Source: Nocardia sp. NRRL S-836
GTDB taxonomy: Bacteria; Actinomycetota; Actinomycetes; Mycobacteriales; Pseudonocardiaceae
Length of the DNA stretch: 64,000 nt
Reading direction: 5' to 3'
NCBI RefSeq assembly: GCF_001279525.1
Contig: NZ_LGDY01000089.1
Location: 62,001-126,000 of the forward strand
How positions within the stretch are numbered: the first letter of the stretch is position 1; the number at the start of each line of letters is the position of its first letter. Below the pieces are notes generated by a model that worked only from the letters and a program-made list of their open reading frames with translations, searched no databases and was not told the DNA's origin. Of this stretch, positions 38,390 to 48,822 are shown piece by piece. A program made the translations under genes and the position numbers.

Positions 38390-39753
38390 GACAGCGCGCT
38401 GACGATCTCGGGGCCGAGCATCGTGACGTCGCCCGCGCCCATGGTGACGACCAGGTCGCCCTCGCGAGCCAGCGACGCGACCAGCGCGGGCACCCGGTCG
38501 AACGACGGCTCGTAGTGCACGGAGGCGGTGACCTGGTCGGCGATCAACGCGCCGGTGACACCGGGTTCCGGCTCCTCGCGCGCGCCGTACACGTCCAGCA
38601 CGACGACCTCGTCCGCCAGCGACAACGCCGCGGCGAACTCCGTCGCGAACGTGCGCGTGCGCGAGTACAGGTGCGGCTGGAACACCACGACGACCCGGCC
38701 GGCCCCCGCGACCGGACGTGCCGCACGCAGCTGTGCGTCGACCTCGGTCGGGTGATGCGCGTAGTCGTCGTAGACGGACACGCCACCGCCACGGCCCTTG
38801 AACTCGAACCGCCGCCGCACGCCACCGAACGCGGCCAGGCCTTCGAGCAGCCCGGTCTGGTCGGCACCCAGCTCCAGGCCCGCCAGCAGCGCGGCGACGG
38901 CGTTCAACGCCATGTGCTCGCCCGGCACGGCGACCCGCACCTCGACCGCGACGCCGTCGATCTCGACCGACGCCAGCCCGCCGTTGTCCGCGGGCTTGTA
39001 GTCGACGATCCGCGCGTCGGACGCCGTGCGCCCGTACTCGCGCACGCGGATGCCGCGCGCACGGGCCTCGCCGATCAGCCGCGCCGCACCCGGATCGTCC
39101 ACACAGGACACCAGCACGCCGCCGGGCACGATCCGCTCCAGGAACGAGTCGAACACGGCGGTGTACGCCTCGACCGTGCCGTGGTGGTCGAGGTGGTCGG
39201 CCTCGACGTTCGTCACGACGGCGACGGACGGGGAGAAGAACAGGAACGAGCCGTCGGACTCGTCGGCCTCGGCCACGAACACGCCGCCCGTGCCCTGGTG
39301 CGCGTTCGCACCGGACTCGTTCAGGTCACCGCCGATCGCGAACGACGGGTCGATCCGGCAGTGCTGCAACGCGACGGTCAGCATCGACGTGGTCGACGTC
39401 TTGCCGTGCGTACCCGCCACACACACGACCCGGTGGTCTTCCATCAGCGCGGCAAGGGCTTCGGCGCGACGCAGCACCGTGATGCCCCGTTCCCGCGCCG
39501 CCGCGTACTCCGGGTTCGACTCCTTGATCGCGGTCGACACCACGACCGCGGTCGGACCACCGACGTGCTGGTCGAGGTTCGCCGCGTCGTGACCGACGGC
39601 GATCCGCGCGCCTTGCGCGCGCAGGGCCAGCACGGTCCGCGAGTCCTTGGCGTCCGAACCGGACACGCGCGCGCCGCGTGCCAGCAGGATGCGGGCGATG
39701 CCGCTCATGCCGGCACCACCGATGCCGACGAGGTGAACGCGTTCGAGGCTCAC
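38386..39753 (-). CDS. murC: UDP-N-acetylmuramate-L-alanine ligase
   Basis: A 455-residue Mur ligase adding L-Ala to UDP-MurNAc. N-terminal UDP-binding motif [21 protein letters not shown], central ATP-loop [52 protein letters not shown] and the C-terminal [19 protein letters not shown] are diagnostic. Starts overlap murG upstream (39750-39753) and ftsQ downstream by 4 bp, so translation is coupled. Confidence 0.97.
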   Translation of the reverse strand: MSLERVHLVGIGGAGMSGIARILLARGARVSGSDAKDSRTVLALRAQGARIAVGHDAANLDQHVGGPTAVVVSTAIKESNPEYAAARERGITVLRRAEALAALMEDHRVVCVAGTHGKTSTTSMLTVALQHCRIDPSFAIGGDLNESGANAHQGTGGVFVAEADESDGSFLFFSPSVAVVTNVEADHLDHHGTVEAYTAVFDSFLERIVPGGVLVSCVDDPGAARLIGEARARGIRVREYGRTASDARIVDYKPADNGGLASVEIDGVAVEVRVAVPGEHMALNAVAALLAGLELGADQTGLLEGLAAFGGVRRRFEFKGRGGGVSVYDDYAHHPTEVDAQLRAARPVAGAGRVVVVFQPHLYSRTRTFATEFAAALSLADEVVVLDVYGAREEPEPGVTGALIADQVTASVHYEPSFDRVPALVASLAREGDLVVTMGAGDVTMLGPEIVSALS

Positions 39754-40853
39754 TTCTTGATCACCTCCAGCACCCGGCGGGCCAGGATCTCGTCGGCCTC
39801 ACGCCGTCCGGTGCCCAGCGTCGCCTCGCTCATCTGCGCCAGCCGCGCGCGGTCGGCGACCAGCGGCACGACGAGCGACGCCACCCGCTGCGGGGTCAGC
39901 TCCTCGTCGGGCACCAGCAGGCCACCGCCGGCGGAGACGACCGGGCCGGCGTTGAGGGCCTGCTCGCCGTTGCCGTGCGGCAGCGGCACGAACACCGCGG
40001 GCAGGCCGACGGCCGAGACCTCGGCGACGGTCATCGCGCCGGAACGGCACAGCACCGCGTCCGCGGCGGCGTAGGCCAGGTCCATCCGCTCCAGGTAGGG
40101 CACCGGCACGTACGCGGGCGCGCCCGGAACCTGTTGCACGGCAACGGTGTTCTTCGGCCCGTAGGCGTGCAGCACGCCCACGCCGGCGCGGGCGAACTCG
40201 GCCGCCACGGGCGCGACGGCCTCGTTGATCGACCGCGCGCCCTGCGAGCCGCCGAACACCAGCAGCGTCGGGGCGTCCGGGTCGAGCCCGAAGAACCGGC
40301 GGGCCTCCGCGCGCAACGCGGCGCGGTTCAGCGTCGTGATCGAGTGCCGCAGCGGGATGCCGATGACCTCCGCGTCCGCCAGGCCCGAGTCCGGCACCGC
40401 CGCCGCCACGTGCGCGGCGAACTTGGCACCGACCTTGTTGGCGAGACCGGCCTTCGCGTTGGCCTCGTGCACCACGATCGGCACGCGGCCGCGCGCGGCG
40501 AGGTAGGCGGGCAGCGCCACGTAGCCGCCGAAGCCGACGACGACGTCCGCGCCGACGCGCTCCAGCACCTCGCGGGTCTGCTTCACCGCACCGCGCACGT
40601 TCAGCGGCAGCTTCAGCAGGTCCAGCGTGGGCTTGCGCGGCATCGGCACCGGCGGGATCAGCTCCAGCGGGTAGCCGCGGGCCGGCACGATCTTGTTCTC
40701 CAGGCCGCGCTCGGTGCCGAGCGCGACGACGCGTGCGTCCGGTCGCAGCCGCATGACCGCGTCGGCCAGCGCCAGTGCCGGCTCGATGTGTCCCGCGGTG
40801 CCACCGCCCGCGACCACCACGCACGGACCACTGGGGGCAGGGTGCCCGGTCAA
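39750..40853 (-). CDS. murG: UDP-GlcNAc:lipid I N-acetylglucosaminyltransferase
   Basis: A 367-residue GT28 enzyme making lipid [21 protein letters not shown] is the N-terminal acceptor-binding motif; [32 protein letters not shown] follows, and the donor site is [14 protein letters not shown] with [40 protein letters not shown]. It works at the inner face of the membrane. It lies 31 bp downstream of ftsW and overlaps murC by 4 bp. Confidence 0.97.
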   Translation of the reverse strand: MTGHPAPSGPCVVVAGGGTAGHIEPALALADAVMRLRPDARVVALGTERGLENKIVPARGYPLELIPPVPMPRKPTLDLLKLPLNVRGAVKQTREVLERVGADVVVGFGGYVALPAYLAARGRVPIVVHEANAKAGLANKVGAKFAAHVAAAVPDSGLADAEVIGIPLRHSITTLNRAALRAEARRFFGLDPDAPTLLVFGGSQGARSINEAVAPVAAEFARAGVGVLHAYGPKNTVAVQQVPGAPAYVPVPYLERMDLAYAAADAVLCRSGAMTVAEVSAVGLPAVFVPLPHGNGEQALNAGPVVSAGGGLLVPDEELTPQRVASLVVPLVADRARLAQMSEATLGTGRREADEILARRVLEVIKK

Positions 40854-40884
40854 GACTTCCTCCGGTGTTGGTTTTGCTGCGAAA

Positions 40885-42354
40885 TCAGTTGTGCCGCCCG
40901 CGACCGCGGGTCGACCGGCCGAGCTCCGAGCGGCTCTGGCTGACCCGCCGCGTCTCGCGGCGACGGTACTCCGAGGGCGGAGCAGAGCGTCCAGCCATAC
41001 GACGTTCGTCCACCACCGGAAGTTGCGCGGTGCGGTTGCGGCCCGGTGCGCGCGGCGGCGTGGACGGGCGGACCGGCTTGCGCTTGGGCGGCGGCCGGTA
41101 GGCCTCCGGTGCGGGCAGCTTCAGCAGGCCACCGACCCGGCCGGGACCGAGCGAGCGCAGTGCCGCCACGGCGTCCGGCTCGTGCCGGGCGCAGTTCGCG
41201 AGGATGCCGAACACCACCATGGTGGTCACGATCGACGTGCCACCGGCGGAGATCATCGGCAGGGTGATGCCGGTGACCGGCAGCAGCCGCACGACGTAGC
41301 CGATGTTGATCGCGGCCTGCGCGACCAGCCACACCGTCAGCGTCGCGGCCACGATCCGGATCCACGGGTCGGTGTTGCGCGCGGCCACCCGCAGCCCGAT
41401 CCACGCGAGGATGCCGAACAACGCGAGCACCAGCGCGCACCCGACGAACCCGAGCTCCTCGCCGATCACGGCGAAGATGAAGTCCGACTCGACGTTGGGC
41501 AGGTACCGCCACTGCGAGCTGCCCTGCGCGAGCCCCTTGCCGAACAGGCCGCCCTCCGCCAGCGCGAACATCGCCTGCCGCGCCTGCAGACCGGCGCCCT
41601 GCGGGTCGGCGTTCGGGTCCAGGAACGACGTCACGCGCGCCAGCCGGTACGAGGCGCCGATCGCGAGCACGACGGCACCGGCCACGGCGCCACCGGCGAT
41701 CACGCCGAACAACCGCATCGGCGCGCCCACGAACCACAGCAGGCTGATCAGCACCACGCCGAGCGTGATCGTGCCGCCGAGGTCGGGCTGCAGCATGACC
41801 AGCGCGAACACCAGCATCGCCACCGGTACGACGGGCACGAGCAGGTGCCGGTACTGCGACAGCAACGCGCGCTTGGTCACCAGCACGTGCGCGCCCCACA
41901 GCGCGAGCGCGAGCTTGACCGCCTCGATCGGCTGGAACGAGACCGGGCCGAGCGTGAACCACGACTTGGCGCCACCGCGGACGTCGCCCAGCGGTGTCAG
42001 CACCAGCGCCAGCAGCACCACGCCGATGCCCATGGCCGCCGTCGACAGGTGCCGCAGCCGCCGCAGCGGGAACCGCAGCACCACCCAGAACAGCACCGAC
42101 CCGATGCACACGTAGACCAGCTGCTTCTGGAACACGCTGTAGGCCGACACACCCGAGGCGACCTGTCCCGGCGCGGACGCCGACAGCACCATCACCAGGC
42201 CGAGCACGGTCAGCATGCCGAACACCGCGAGCAGCAGGTGGAAGTCGGCCAGCGGGCGGCTCAGCCACGCGGTCAGTCCGCTGCGCACCGACGCGCCCCG
42301 TCCCGCGGGACGCGCCTTGCGCTTCGGTCCCGTCTTCTCCGCGACGACGCTCAT
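40885..42354 (-). CDS. ftsW: Lipid II polymerase / divisome protein FtsW (SEDS family)
   Basis: A 489-residue polytopic SEDS protein with about ten helices. The catalytic-loop and conserved blocks are [74 protein letters not shown]-like [22 protein letters not shown], and [15 protein letters not shown] [33 protein letters not shown]. It polymerises septal glycan with FtsI. A long basic C-terminal tail (~95 residues, [20 protein letters not shown]...) is an actinobacterial extension. The ATG overlaps the murD stop by 1 bp. Confidence 0.95.
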   Translation of the reverse strand: MSVVAEKTGPKRKARPAGRGASVRSGLTAWLSRPLADFHLLLAVFGMLTVLGLVMVLSASAPGQVASGVSAYSVFQKQLVYVCIGSVLFWVVLRFPLRRLRHLSTAAMGIGVVLLALVLTPLGDVRGGAKSWFTLGPVSFQPIEAVKLALALWGAHVLVTKRALLSQYRHLLVPVVPVAMLVFALVMLQPDLGGTITLGVVLISLLWFVGAPMRLFGVIAGGAVAGAVVLAIGASYRLARVTSFLDPNADPQGAGLQARQAMFALAEGGLFGKGLAQGSSQWRYLPNVESDFIFAVIGEELGFVGCALVLALFGILAWIGLRVAARNTDPWIRIVAATLTVWLVAQAAINIGYVVRLLPVTGITLPMISAGGTSIVTTMVVFGILANCARHEPDAVAALRSLGPGRVGGLLKLPAPEAYRPPPKRKPVRPSTPPRAPGRNRTAQLPVVDERRMAGRSAPPSEYRRRETRRVSQSRSELGRSTRGRGRHN

Positions 42355-43715
42355 CAGCCGATGAGCTCCCGCACGGCGGCGGTGAACGCCTGCCCGCGAT
42401 GGGCGTAGTCGGTGAACATGTCCATGGAGGCCGCGGCGGGGGCGAGCAACACGGTGTCACCCGGCCTCGCCAGTTCCCGGGCAGCGCGTACCGCGACGGT
42501 CATGGGTTCATCGTCCCCCGTGTCAAGGACCCGAACGGGGACATCGGGCGCGTGTCGCGCCAGTGCGTCCGCGAGGACGTCGCGGTCCTGGCCGATCAGC
42601 ACCACCGCGCGCAGCCGGTGCGCCTCCGACCGGACCATCTCCTCGACCGACGCGCCCTTCAGCAGCCCGCCCGCGATCCAGACGACGCTGTCGAACGCGC
42701 GCAGCGACGCCACGGCCGCGTGCGGGTTCGTCGCCTTCGAGTCGTTGACGTAGCGGATGTCGTCGGCGGAACCGACGAGCACGGCGCGGTGAGCGGCCGG
42801 TTCGAACGACTCCAGGCCTTCCCGCACGGCCTCCGACGGCACGCCGTAGGCACGTGCGAGCGCGGTGGCGGCGAGGGCGTCCGCGATGCCGGGAGGACCG
42901 GCCGGGCGGATCTTGGCGACCTCGACCAGCGGCTCGTCGTCGGCGAACGCGCGGTCGACCAGCCAGCCGTCGCGCACGCCGAGCTGCCCGGCGGCGGGCT
43001 CCTCCAGCGTGAAGCCGACCTTGTCGCGGGCCGGTGCGTCCTGCAGCAGGTCGACGACGAGCTCGTCCTCCAGCCAGCCGATCGCGACGTCACCGGTCAG
43101 CACCCGCGCCTTGGCCCGCGCGTACGCCTCCATGCCGCCGTGCCAGTCGAGGTGGTCCTCCGCGAGGTTGAGCAACGCGCCGGCCTGCGGCCGCACCGAC
43201 GGCGCCCAGTGCAGCTGGAAGCTCGACAGCTCCACGGCGAGCACCCGGCGGCCGGCCAGCAGCGCGTCCACGACGGGCAGGCCGACGTTGCCGCACGCCA
43301 CGGCGTCCGCACCGGCCGCGCGCAGGATCGACTCCAGCATGCCGACGGTGGTGGTCTTGCCGTTCGTGCCGGTCACCGCGAGCCACACCGGCGGGTCGGC
43401 GAGCTCGGCGGCCATCCGCCAGGCCAGCTCGACTTCGCCGATCACCTCGATGCCCGCCGCGGCCGACGCGGCCAGCAGCGGGCTCGACGGCTGCCAGCCG
43501 GGGCTCGTGACGACCAGGGACGTCCCGGCCGGCGGTTCGATCAGTCCCGGCACCAGCTCGACGCCTTCGAGCAGGGACTCCAGTGCCATCAGCCGTTCCG
43601 GCGACGAGTCGGTGACCACGACCTCGGCGCCCGCCGCGAGCAACGCCTCGGCGGCGGACCGACCGGTCACACCAGCACCGGCGACCAGTACTCGCGAACC
43701 GGCCAGCTTCGTCAT
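42354..43715 (-). CDS. murD: UDP-N-acetylmuramoyl-L-alanine-D-glutamate ligase
   Basis: A 453-residue Mur ligase. N-terminal Rossmann part VLVAGAGVTGRSAAEALLAAGAEVVVTD, ATP loop WLAVTGTNGKTTTVGMLESIL, AVELSSFQLHWAPSVRPQAGALLNLAEDHLDWHGG and C-terminal YVNDSKATNPHAAVASLRAFDSVVWIAGG are diagnostic. The ATG at 43715 overlaps the mraY stop by one base (TGATG), which fixes this start over a longer frame into mraY. Adds D-Glu to the growing stem peptide. Confidence 0.97.
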   Translation of the reverse strand: MTKLAGSRVLVAGAGVTGRSAAEALLAAGAEVVVTDSSPERLMALESLLEGVELVPGLIEPPAGTSLVVTSPGWQPSSPLLAASAAAGIEVIGEVELAWRMAAELADPPVWLAVTGTNGKTTTVGMLESILRAAGADAVACGNVGLPVVDALLAGRRVLAVELSSFQLHWAPSVRPQAGALLNLAEDHLDWHGGMEAYARAKARVLTGDVAIGWLEDELVVDLLQDAPARDKVGFTLEEPAAGQLGVRDGWLVDRAFADDEPLVEVAKIRPAGPPGIADALAATALARAYGVPSEAVREGLESFEPAAHRAVLVGSADDIRYVNDSKATNPHAAVASLRAFDSVVWIAGGLLKGASVEEMVRSEAHRLRAVVLIGQDRDVLADALARHAPDVPVRVLDTGDDEPMTVAVRAARELARPGDTVLLAPAAASMDMFTDYAHRGQAFTAAVRELIG

Positions 43716-44800
43716 CAGAACCCGCCCGTCAACCACTCGCTGTAGAAGACGCCCAGGCCGAACATGCAGCAGATGCCCGCCATCAGCCAGAACCGGATGA
43801 TGACCGTGGTCTCCGCCCACCCGGCGAGCTCGAAGTGGTGGTGGAACGGTGCCATGCGGAACAGGCGCCGTCGTGAGGTCCGGAAGACGGCGACCTGCAT
43901 CGCCACCGACAGCGCCTCGACCACGAACAGGCCGCCGATGACGATCATGAGCAGCTCGGTGCGGGTCGCGATCGCGAGACCGGCGACCAGGCCGCCGAGC
44001 GCGAGCGAGCCGGTGTCACCCATGAAGATCTTGGCGGGGGCGGCGTTCCACCAGAGGAAGCCGATGCAGCCGGCCATCGCGGCCGCGGCGATCACCGCGA
44101 GGTCCAGCGGGTCGCGCACGTCGTAGCAGCCGGCCACGGCGTAGCTGGTGCAGTTGTAGCGGAACTGCCAGAACGAGATCACGACGTAGGTGCCGAACAC
44201 CATCGCCGACGAACCACCGGCGAGGCCGTCGAGGCCGTCGGTCAGGTTCACGGCGTTCGACCACGCGGCGACCATGCCGTAGCAGAAGACGATGAAACCG
44301 ATGGTGCCGAACGAGACCACGGTGATGTCGCGGACGAACGACAGGTTGACCGACGCGGGGGTCAGGCCGTCCTTGTTCGGGAACTGCAGCACGAGGATCG
44401 CGAACGTGATCGTGGCGATGAACTGGCCGACGAGCTTCGCGGTCTTGTTCAGGCCCAGGTTGCGGGCCTTGCGGATCTTGATGAAGTCGTCGAGGAAGCC
44501 GACGAGCCCCAGCGACGTCGTCAGCATCAGCACGAGCAGGCCCGACGCCGACGGGGTCTGCCCGGACGCCGAGGCCGACATCGAGTTCACGAGGTGCGTG
44601 CCGAGGTAGCCGGCCCACATCGCGACCAGGATGGCGAGGCCACCCATGGTCGGCGTGCCGCGCTTGGTCTTGTGGTGCTGCGGGCCGTCCTCGCGGATCT
44701 CCTGGCCGAAGCCCTGACGCGAGAAGATCTTGATCAGGTACGGCGTCAGCAGGATCGACACCGCCAGTGCGATCGCGGCCGCGATCAGGATGCTCTTCAC
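43715..44800 (-). CDS. mraY: Phospho-N-acetylmuramoyl-pentapeptide transferase
   Basis: A 361-residue ten-helix enzyme that links UDP-MurNAc-pentapeptide to undecaprenyl phosphate to form lipid I. Motifs: [45 protein letters not shown] (DDxxK), [39 protein letters not shown] and [25 protein letters not shown]. All catalytic Asp residues are intact. Coupled to murF (4-bp overlap) and murD (1-bp overlap). Confidence 0.98.
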   Translation of the reverse strand: MKSILIAAAIALAVSILLTPYLIKIFSRQGFGQEIREDGPQHHKTKRGTPTMGGLAILVAMWAGYLGTHLVNSMSASASGQTPSASGLLVLMLTTSLGLVGFLDDFIKIRKARNLGLNKTAKLVGQFIATITFAILVLQFPNKDGLTPASVNLSFVRDITVVSFGTIGFIVFCYGMVAAWSNAVNLTDGLDGLAGGSSAMVFGTYVVISFWQFRYNCTSYAVAGCYDVRDPLDLAVIAAAAMAGCIGFLWWNAAPAKIFMGDTGSLALGGLVAGLAIATRTELLMIVIGGLFVVEALSVAMQVAVFRTSRRRLFRMAPFHHHFELAGWAETTVIIRFWLMAGICCMFGLGVFYSEWLTGGF

Positions 44801-46272
44801 TTGGTTCCTGCCTCCAGCAGGGCCTCGGCGACACGCCAGAGGCGATAGGCCTTCGACGCCTTGACCAGCACGACGTCACCGGGCCGGAGCTCGGCGCGCA
44901 GCAGGGCGATCGCCGCGTCGACGTCCGGCACCAGAACGGACTCCTCTCCCCAAGATCCTTCCAGGTGCGCACCCTGGTGGATCGCGCGGGCGTCGCCGCC
45001 CTCCGCGTCCACGACGACGAGCTTGTTGATGTCCAGGCGCACCGCGAGCCGGCCGATGTCGTCGTGCGCGCGCACCGAGTCGTCGCCCAGCTCGCCCATC
45101 GGGCCGAGCACGGCCCAGCTGCGGCGTGCGGGCCTCGTGGCGCGGGACATCGTCGCGAGCGACTTCAGCGCCGCGCGCACCGAGTCCGGGTTCGCGTTGA
45201 ACGAGTCGTTCACGACCGTCACGCCGTCGGGCCGGTCGGTGACCTCCATGCGGCGCTCGGACACCGGGCGCGCGGCGCTGAGCCGCTCGGCGGCCTGCTC
45301 CGGCGTGGCACCCAGCTCCAGCGCGACGGCGGCGGCGATCAGCGCGTTGCTGACCTGGTGCGCGCCGTGCACGCCCAGCCGCACCCGCGCGTCACCGCGG
45401 GCGGTCCGCAGGGTGAAGCTCGGGCGGGCCAGCTCGTCCAGCTCGATGTCGACGGCGCGGACGTCGGCGTCGGCCGCCTCACCGGCCAGCACGACCTTGG
45501 CCTTCGTGCGGCTCGCCATCGCGGCCACGAGCGGGTCGTCGGCGTTCAGCACGGCGACACCGTCCGCGGGCAGCGCCTCGACCAGCTCGCCCTTGCCCAG
45601 CGCGATGTTCTCGCGCGAGCCGAACTCGCCGATGTGCGAGGTGCCCACGTTCAGCACCGCGCCGATCTTCGGCGGGGCGACCTCGCAGAGGTTGCGGATG
45701 TGGCCGATGCCGCGCGCGGACAGCTCCAGCACGAGGTAGCGGGTGTCCTCGGTGGCGCGCAACGCGGTCCACGGGTGGCCGATCTCGTTGTTGAACGAGC
45801 CGGGCGGCGCGACGGTCTCGCCGGTCGGGGCGAGCACCTGCGCGATGAGGTCCTTCGTGGACGTCTTGCCGGACGAGCCGGTCAGGCCGACGACGGTGAG
45901 GTTCCGCGCGACGAGCCGGTCGGTGACGTGCCGGGCGAGCTTCGCCAGCGCCGCGAGCACCGCGGCGCCCTCGCCGGTGGTGTCGGCGGCGAGCACGTAC
46001 GCGCGGTCGTTCTTCGTCAGCACCGGCGGCACGATCACCGCGGGGGCGTCGACCTCGTGACCGGCGAGCACACCGGCCGCGCCGTCCGCGACGACCTGCG
46101 CCGCGAAGTCGTGGCCGTCGACCCGTGCGCCGGGCAGCGCCACGTACAGGCCGCCGGGAGTGATCTTGCGGGAGTCGAACTCGACCGTGCCCGTGACTAC
46201 CTGGCTGCCATCGGTTGCGTGCAACCGTCCGCCGACGACCTCTGCGATCTCGGCGAGCGTGAGTGCGATCAA
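44797..46272 (-). CDS. murF: UDP-MurNAc-tripeptide:D-Ala-D-Ala ligase
   Basis: A 491-residue ligase adding D-Ala-D-Ala. The ATP loop is [80 protein letters not shown] and the C-terminal [21 protein letters not shown] are typical. The N-terminal [25 protein letters not shown] is the UDP-binding domain. It overlaps murE and mraY by 4 bp each. Confidence 0.97.
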   Translation of the reverse strand: MIALTLAEIAEVVGGRLHATDGSQVVTGTVEFDSRKITPGGLYVALPGARVDGHDFAAQVVADGAAGVLAGHEVDAPAVIVPPVLTKNDRAYVLAADTTGEGAAVLAALAKLARHVTDRLVARNLTVVGLTGSSGKTSTKDLIAQVLAPTGETVAPPGSFNNEIGHPWTALRATEDTRYLVLELSARGIGHIRNLCEVAPPKIGAVLNVGTSHIGEFGSRENIALGKGELVEALPADGVAVLNADDPLVAAMASRTKAKVVLAGEAADADVRAVDIELDELARPSFTLRTARGDARVRLGVHGAHQVSNALIAAAVALELGATPEQAAERLSAARPVSERRMEVTDRPDGVTVVNDSFNANPDSVRAALKSLATMSRATRPARRSWAVLGPMGELGDDSVRAHDDIGRLAVRLDINKLVVVDAEGGDARAIHQGAHLEGSWGEESVLVPDVDAAIALLRAELRPGDVVLVKASKAYRLWRVAEALLEAGTK

Positions 46273-47795
46273 CGGTGCGCCTTCCTGATCGCGGCGGTCA
46301 GCGTCTCGACGTCCGAGAACGGGTGGATCACGCCGGCGACCTCTTGTCCCGTCTCATGTCCTTTGCCCGCCACGACGACGACGTCGCCAGGACGTGCGAG
46401 CTCGACGGCCTTGAAGATCGCGAGCCTGCGGTCGCCGATCTCCAGCACCTCGCCCCGGTTCTCGGTGGCGAGGGCGCCTTCGAGCACAGCGGCCCGAATG
46501 AGGGACGCTTCTTCGCTCCTCGGGTTGTCATCGGTGATGATCACCACGTCGGCGCGTTCCGCGGCGGCCCGCCCCATCAGGGGGCGCTTGGCCCGGTCGC
46601 GGTCGCCTCCGCAGCCCAGCACGACGACCACCCGGCCGTCGGTCTTGGCGCGGACGGCGTCCAGCGCGAGCGCGACGGCCGCGGGCTTGTGCGAGTAGTC
46701 GACGACGGCGGTGAAGTCCTGCCCCTCGTCGACGCGCTGCATCCGGCCGGGCACCTGGACGGTCGCGAGGCCGCGCTGGATCGCGTCGGACGGGACGCCC
46801 TCCGCGTGCAGGCAGGCGATCGCGAGCAGGGCGTTGGCCACGTTGAAGCTGCCGGCGAGCGGCAGGTGGATCTCGATGTCGCCGTCCGGGCCGTGCGCGG
46901 TGAACGTCTGCTCGCCGGTCGGGCTGACCTCGACGCCGCTCGCGGTCCAGGTGGCGGGCCCGGTGGTGGCGACGGTGACGGTCCCCGGCTTGACCAGCCG
47001 CGGCCCCCAGTCGCCGTCGACGCACACGACCTCGCGGCGCGCGCGGCCGTCGAACAGCTGCGCCTTGACCTGGAAGTACTCCTCCATGTCGGCGTGGAAG
47101 TCGAGGTGGTCCTGGCTGAGGTTCGTGAACGCGCCGATCTCGAACTCGGTGGCGGCCACCCGGCCCAGGTGCAGCGCGTGGCTGGAGACCTCCATCGCCA
47201 CGTCGGTGACGCCGCGCTCGGCCATCACCGCGAACAGCGCCTGCAGGTCCGGCGCCTCCGGCGTGGTGTGCGAGCTGCCGAGCTGCTCATCGCCGATGCG
47301 GGTGCCGACCGTGCCGATCAGGCCGGTGTGGCGGCCCGCGGCCTTGAGCACCGACTCGATCATGTAGGTCGTGGTGGTCTTGCCGGACGTGCCGGTGACG
47401 CCCCAGAGCCGGACCTTCGTCGACGGCCGCCCGTAGACGTGGGCGGCGAGCAGCCCCACCACCTCGCGCGGGCGCGGGTGGACGAGCACGGGCACGTCCC
47501 GCAGGCTCTCGCGCGCGGCACCCGCCTCGTCCGTGAGCACGGCGACGGCACCGTTCGCGAGAGCGGTCTCGGCGAAGTCGGCACCGTGCGCGTGCGCTCC
47601 GGGCAGCGCGGCGTAGAGGTCGCCGGGCACCACGTGCTGTGCACGCAGCGTCACCCCCGTCACCTGGACGTCGGCATGCGCCGGCCCGGTCAGGTGCACG
47701 TCGGCGACCGCGGCCAGGGCAGCCACGGATGCAGGTCGGATGTGGTTCGGGCGGGGCGGGGCGGTCGCGACCTTGCCCTCGAGCTTGGCAGGCAC
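46269..47795 (-). CDS. murE: UDP-MurNAc-L-Ala-D-Glu:meso-DAP ligase
   Basis: A 508-residue ligase. ATP loop LWGVTGTSGKTTTTYMIESVL, then HTTPEAPDLQALFAVMAERGVTDVAMEVSSHALHLGRV and FTNLSQDHLDFHADMEEYFQVKAQLFD; the diaminopimelate-selecting motif DNPR is present (TDDNPRSEEASLI), so the cell wall has meso-DAP, as expected for this order. The GTG at 47795 has TAGCCT exactly 7 nt upstream and no ribosome site, so murE starts a leaderless transcript and heads its own operon, after the break that separates it from ftsI. Confidence 0.96.
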   Translation of the reverse strand: MPAKLEGKVATAPPRPNHIRPASVAALAAVADVHLTGPAHADVQVTGVTLRAQHVVPGDLYAALPGAHAHGADFAETALANGAVAVLTDEAGAARESLRDVPVLVHPRPREVVGLLAAHVYGRPSTKVRLWGVTGTSGKTTTTYMIESVLKAAGRHTGLIGTVGTRIGDEQLGSSHTTPEAPDLQALFAVMAERGVTDVAMEVSSHALHLGRVAATEFEIGAFTNLSQDHLDFHADMEEYFQVKAQLFDGRARREVVCVDGDWGPRLVKPGTVTVATTGPATWTASGVEVSPTGEQTFTAHGPDGDIEIHLPLAGSFNVANALLAIACLHAEGVPSDAIQRGLATVQVPGRMQRVDEGQDFTAVVDYSHKPAAVALALDAVRAKTDGRVVVVLGCGGDRDRAKRPLMGRAAAERADVVIITDDNPRSEEASLIRAAVLEGALATENRGEVLEIGDRRLAIFKAVELARPGDVVVVAGKGHETGQEVAGVIHPFSDVETLTAAIRKAHR

Positions 47796-48006
47796 GGGCA
47801 AGAGGCTACCGGCGCACGCGGAGTGGCCGGGCGGCGCGTTGGCAATCGGGTGATGATCAGCAGTGATGGGCCGTTCGAGTGCCCGCGCGCACCGCTCCGC
47901 ACCGGCGAGCCCGTCCGGCGGAACAGGTTCCTGCCCGCTTGGTGACTTCCGGCCCTGTGGCCGGCGGTGCGCACGCGGTGAGGTGGAGGTCGGCAGGAGG
48001 CGGCGG

Positions 48007-48822
48007 ATGAGCAGCAGCAGGACGGTCGAGCCCAGGCGGTTTTCCTTCTGGGCACCCGATTTCAGTCGTTCGGTGACGGTCGGTGTCGACACGTCCGAAT
48101 CCGCGTACCACGCGTTCGAGTGGGCCGCGCGGCACGCGTGGGCGCTGCGGACCGATCTCCAGGTGTACCTCGCGGACCCCGCGGACACGACCGTCCACCG
48201 CGTCCTCGACCGGCTCCCGATGCTCACGGCCCACTTCCGCTCCGGCGGCGACGACCCGGTGGCCGCACTGGTGGGGGCGTCGGACTCCAGCGCGACCCTG
48301 GTCCTGGGGTGCAAGGGTGAACAGCACCGCGGCCTGGGTCTGGGGTCCCTCGTCCTCCCGGTGTTGCGCCGCGCGCGGTGCGGTGTCGTGGTGGTGCGCG
48401 GACGACCCCCGGCGATCCGCGGCGAGCACGGCCGGGTCACCGCGGCCGTCGGCGGGTGCGAGGACCCGGTCGTGCTGCGGCGCGCGGTCGAGCTCTGCCG
48501 CACCCGCCGGGCGTCCCTGCACCTGCTGCACGTCCACCCGCCGGCCCGCTGCGCGGCCTCCGTCCCCCGCGCCGAGGCCGCGCTCCGGCAGGCCGTGTCG
48601 TTCTTGCGCACGACGGCCCCCGAGCTCACCCCCGAGGTCGTCGTCGAGTGCCGCCACCCGCACGAGGCCCTGGCCGCGCTGGAGTCGGACGTCGTCGTGG
48701 TCGGGCGGGGCGGGCGGCACGACGGGGTCGGGGTGATCACCCGCGCGGCGCTGCACCACGCGTCGTGCCCGGTGCTCGTGGCCCGGCCGGACCCGCGGCC
48801 CGACGACCGCGCGGCGTTCTAG
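48007..48822 (+). CDS. Universal stress protein, two USP domains
   Basis: A 271-residue tandem USP protein on the plus strand, inside the minus-strand dcw cluster. Domain 1 starts SVTVGVDTSESAYHAFEWAARHAWALRTDLQVYL and ends VLRRARCGVVVVRG; domain 2 runs GRVTAAVGGCEDPVVLRRAVELCRTRRASLHLLHVHPP to HHASCPVLVARPD. The ATP-binding G-2x-G-9x-(S/T) pattern is weak (GCKGEQHRGLGLGSLVLPVL in domain 1). AGGAGG precedes the ATG at 48007. Divergent from murE, and its 3' end overlaps that of the glycoside-hydrolase-like gene by 4 bp. USPs in actinobacteria respond to hypoxia or redox stress. Confidence 0.82.
   Translation: MSSSRTVEPRRFSFWAPDFSRSVTVGVDTSESAYHAFEWAARHAWALRTDLQVYLADPADTTVHRVLDRLPMLTAHFRSGGDDPVAALVGASDSSATLVLGCKGEQHRGLGLGSLVLPVLRRARCGVVVVRGRPPAIRGEHGRVTAAVGGCEDPVVLRRAVELCRTRRASLHLLHVHPPARCAASVPRAEAALRQAVSFLRTTAPELTPEVVVECRHPHEALAALESDVVVVGRGGRHDGVGVITRAALHHASCPVLVARPDPRPDDRAAF

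Noticed and set aside
46269..48740. 823-residue extension of MurE
   Set aside because: The N-terminal part crosses the divergent USP gene and is Arg/Ser/Pro-rich; the leaderless GTG at 47795 gives a normal MurE.
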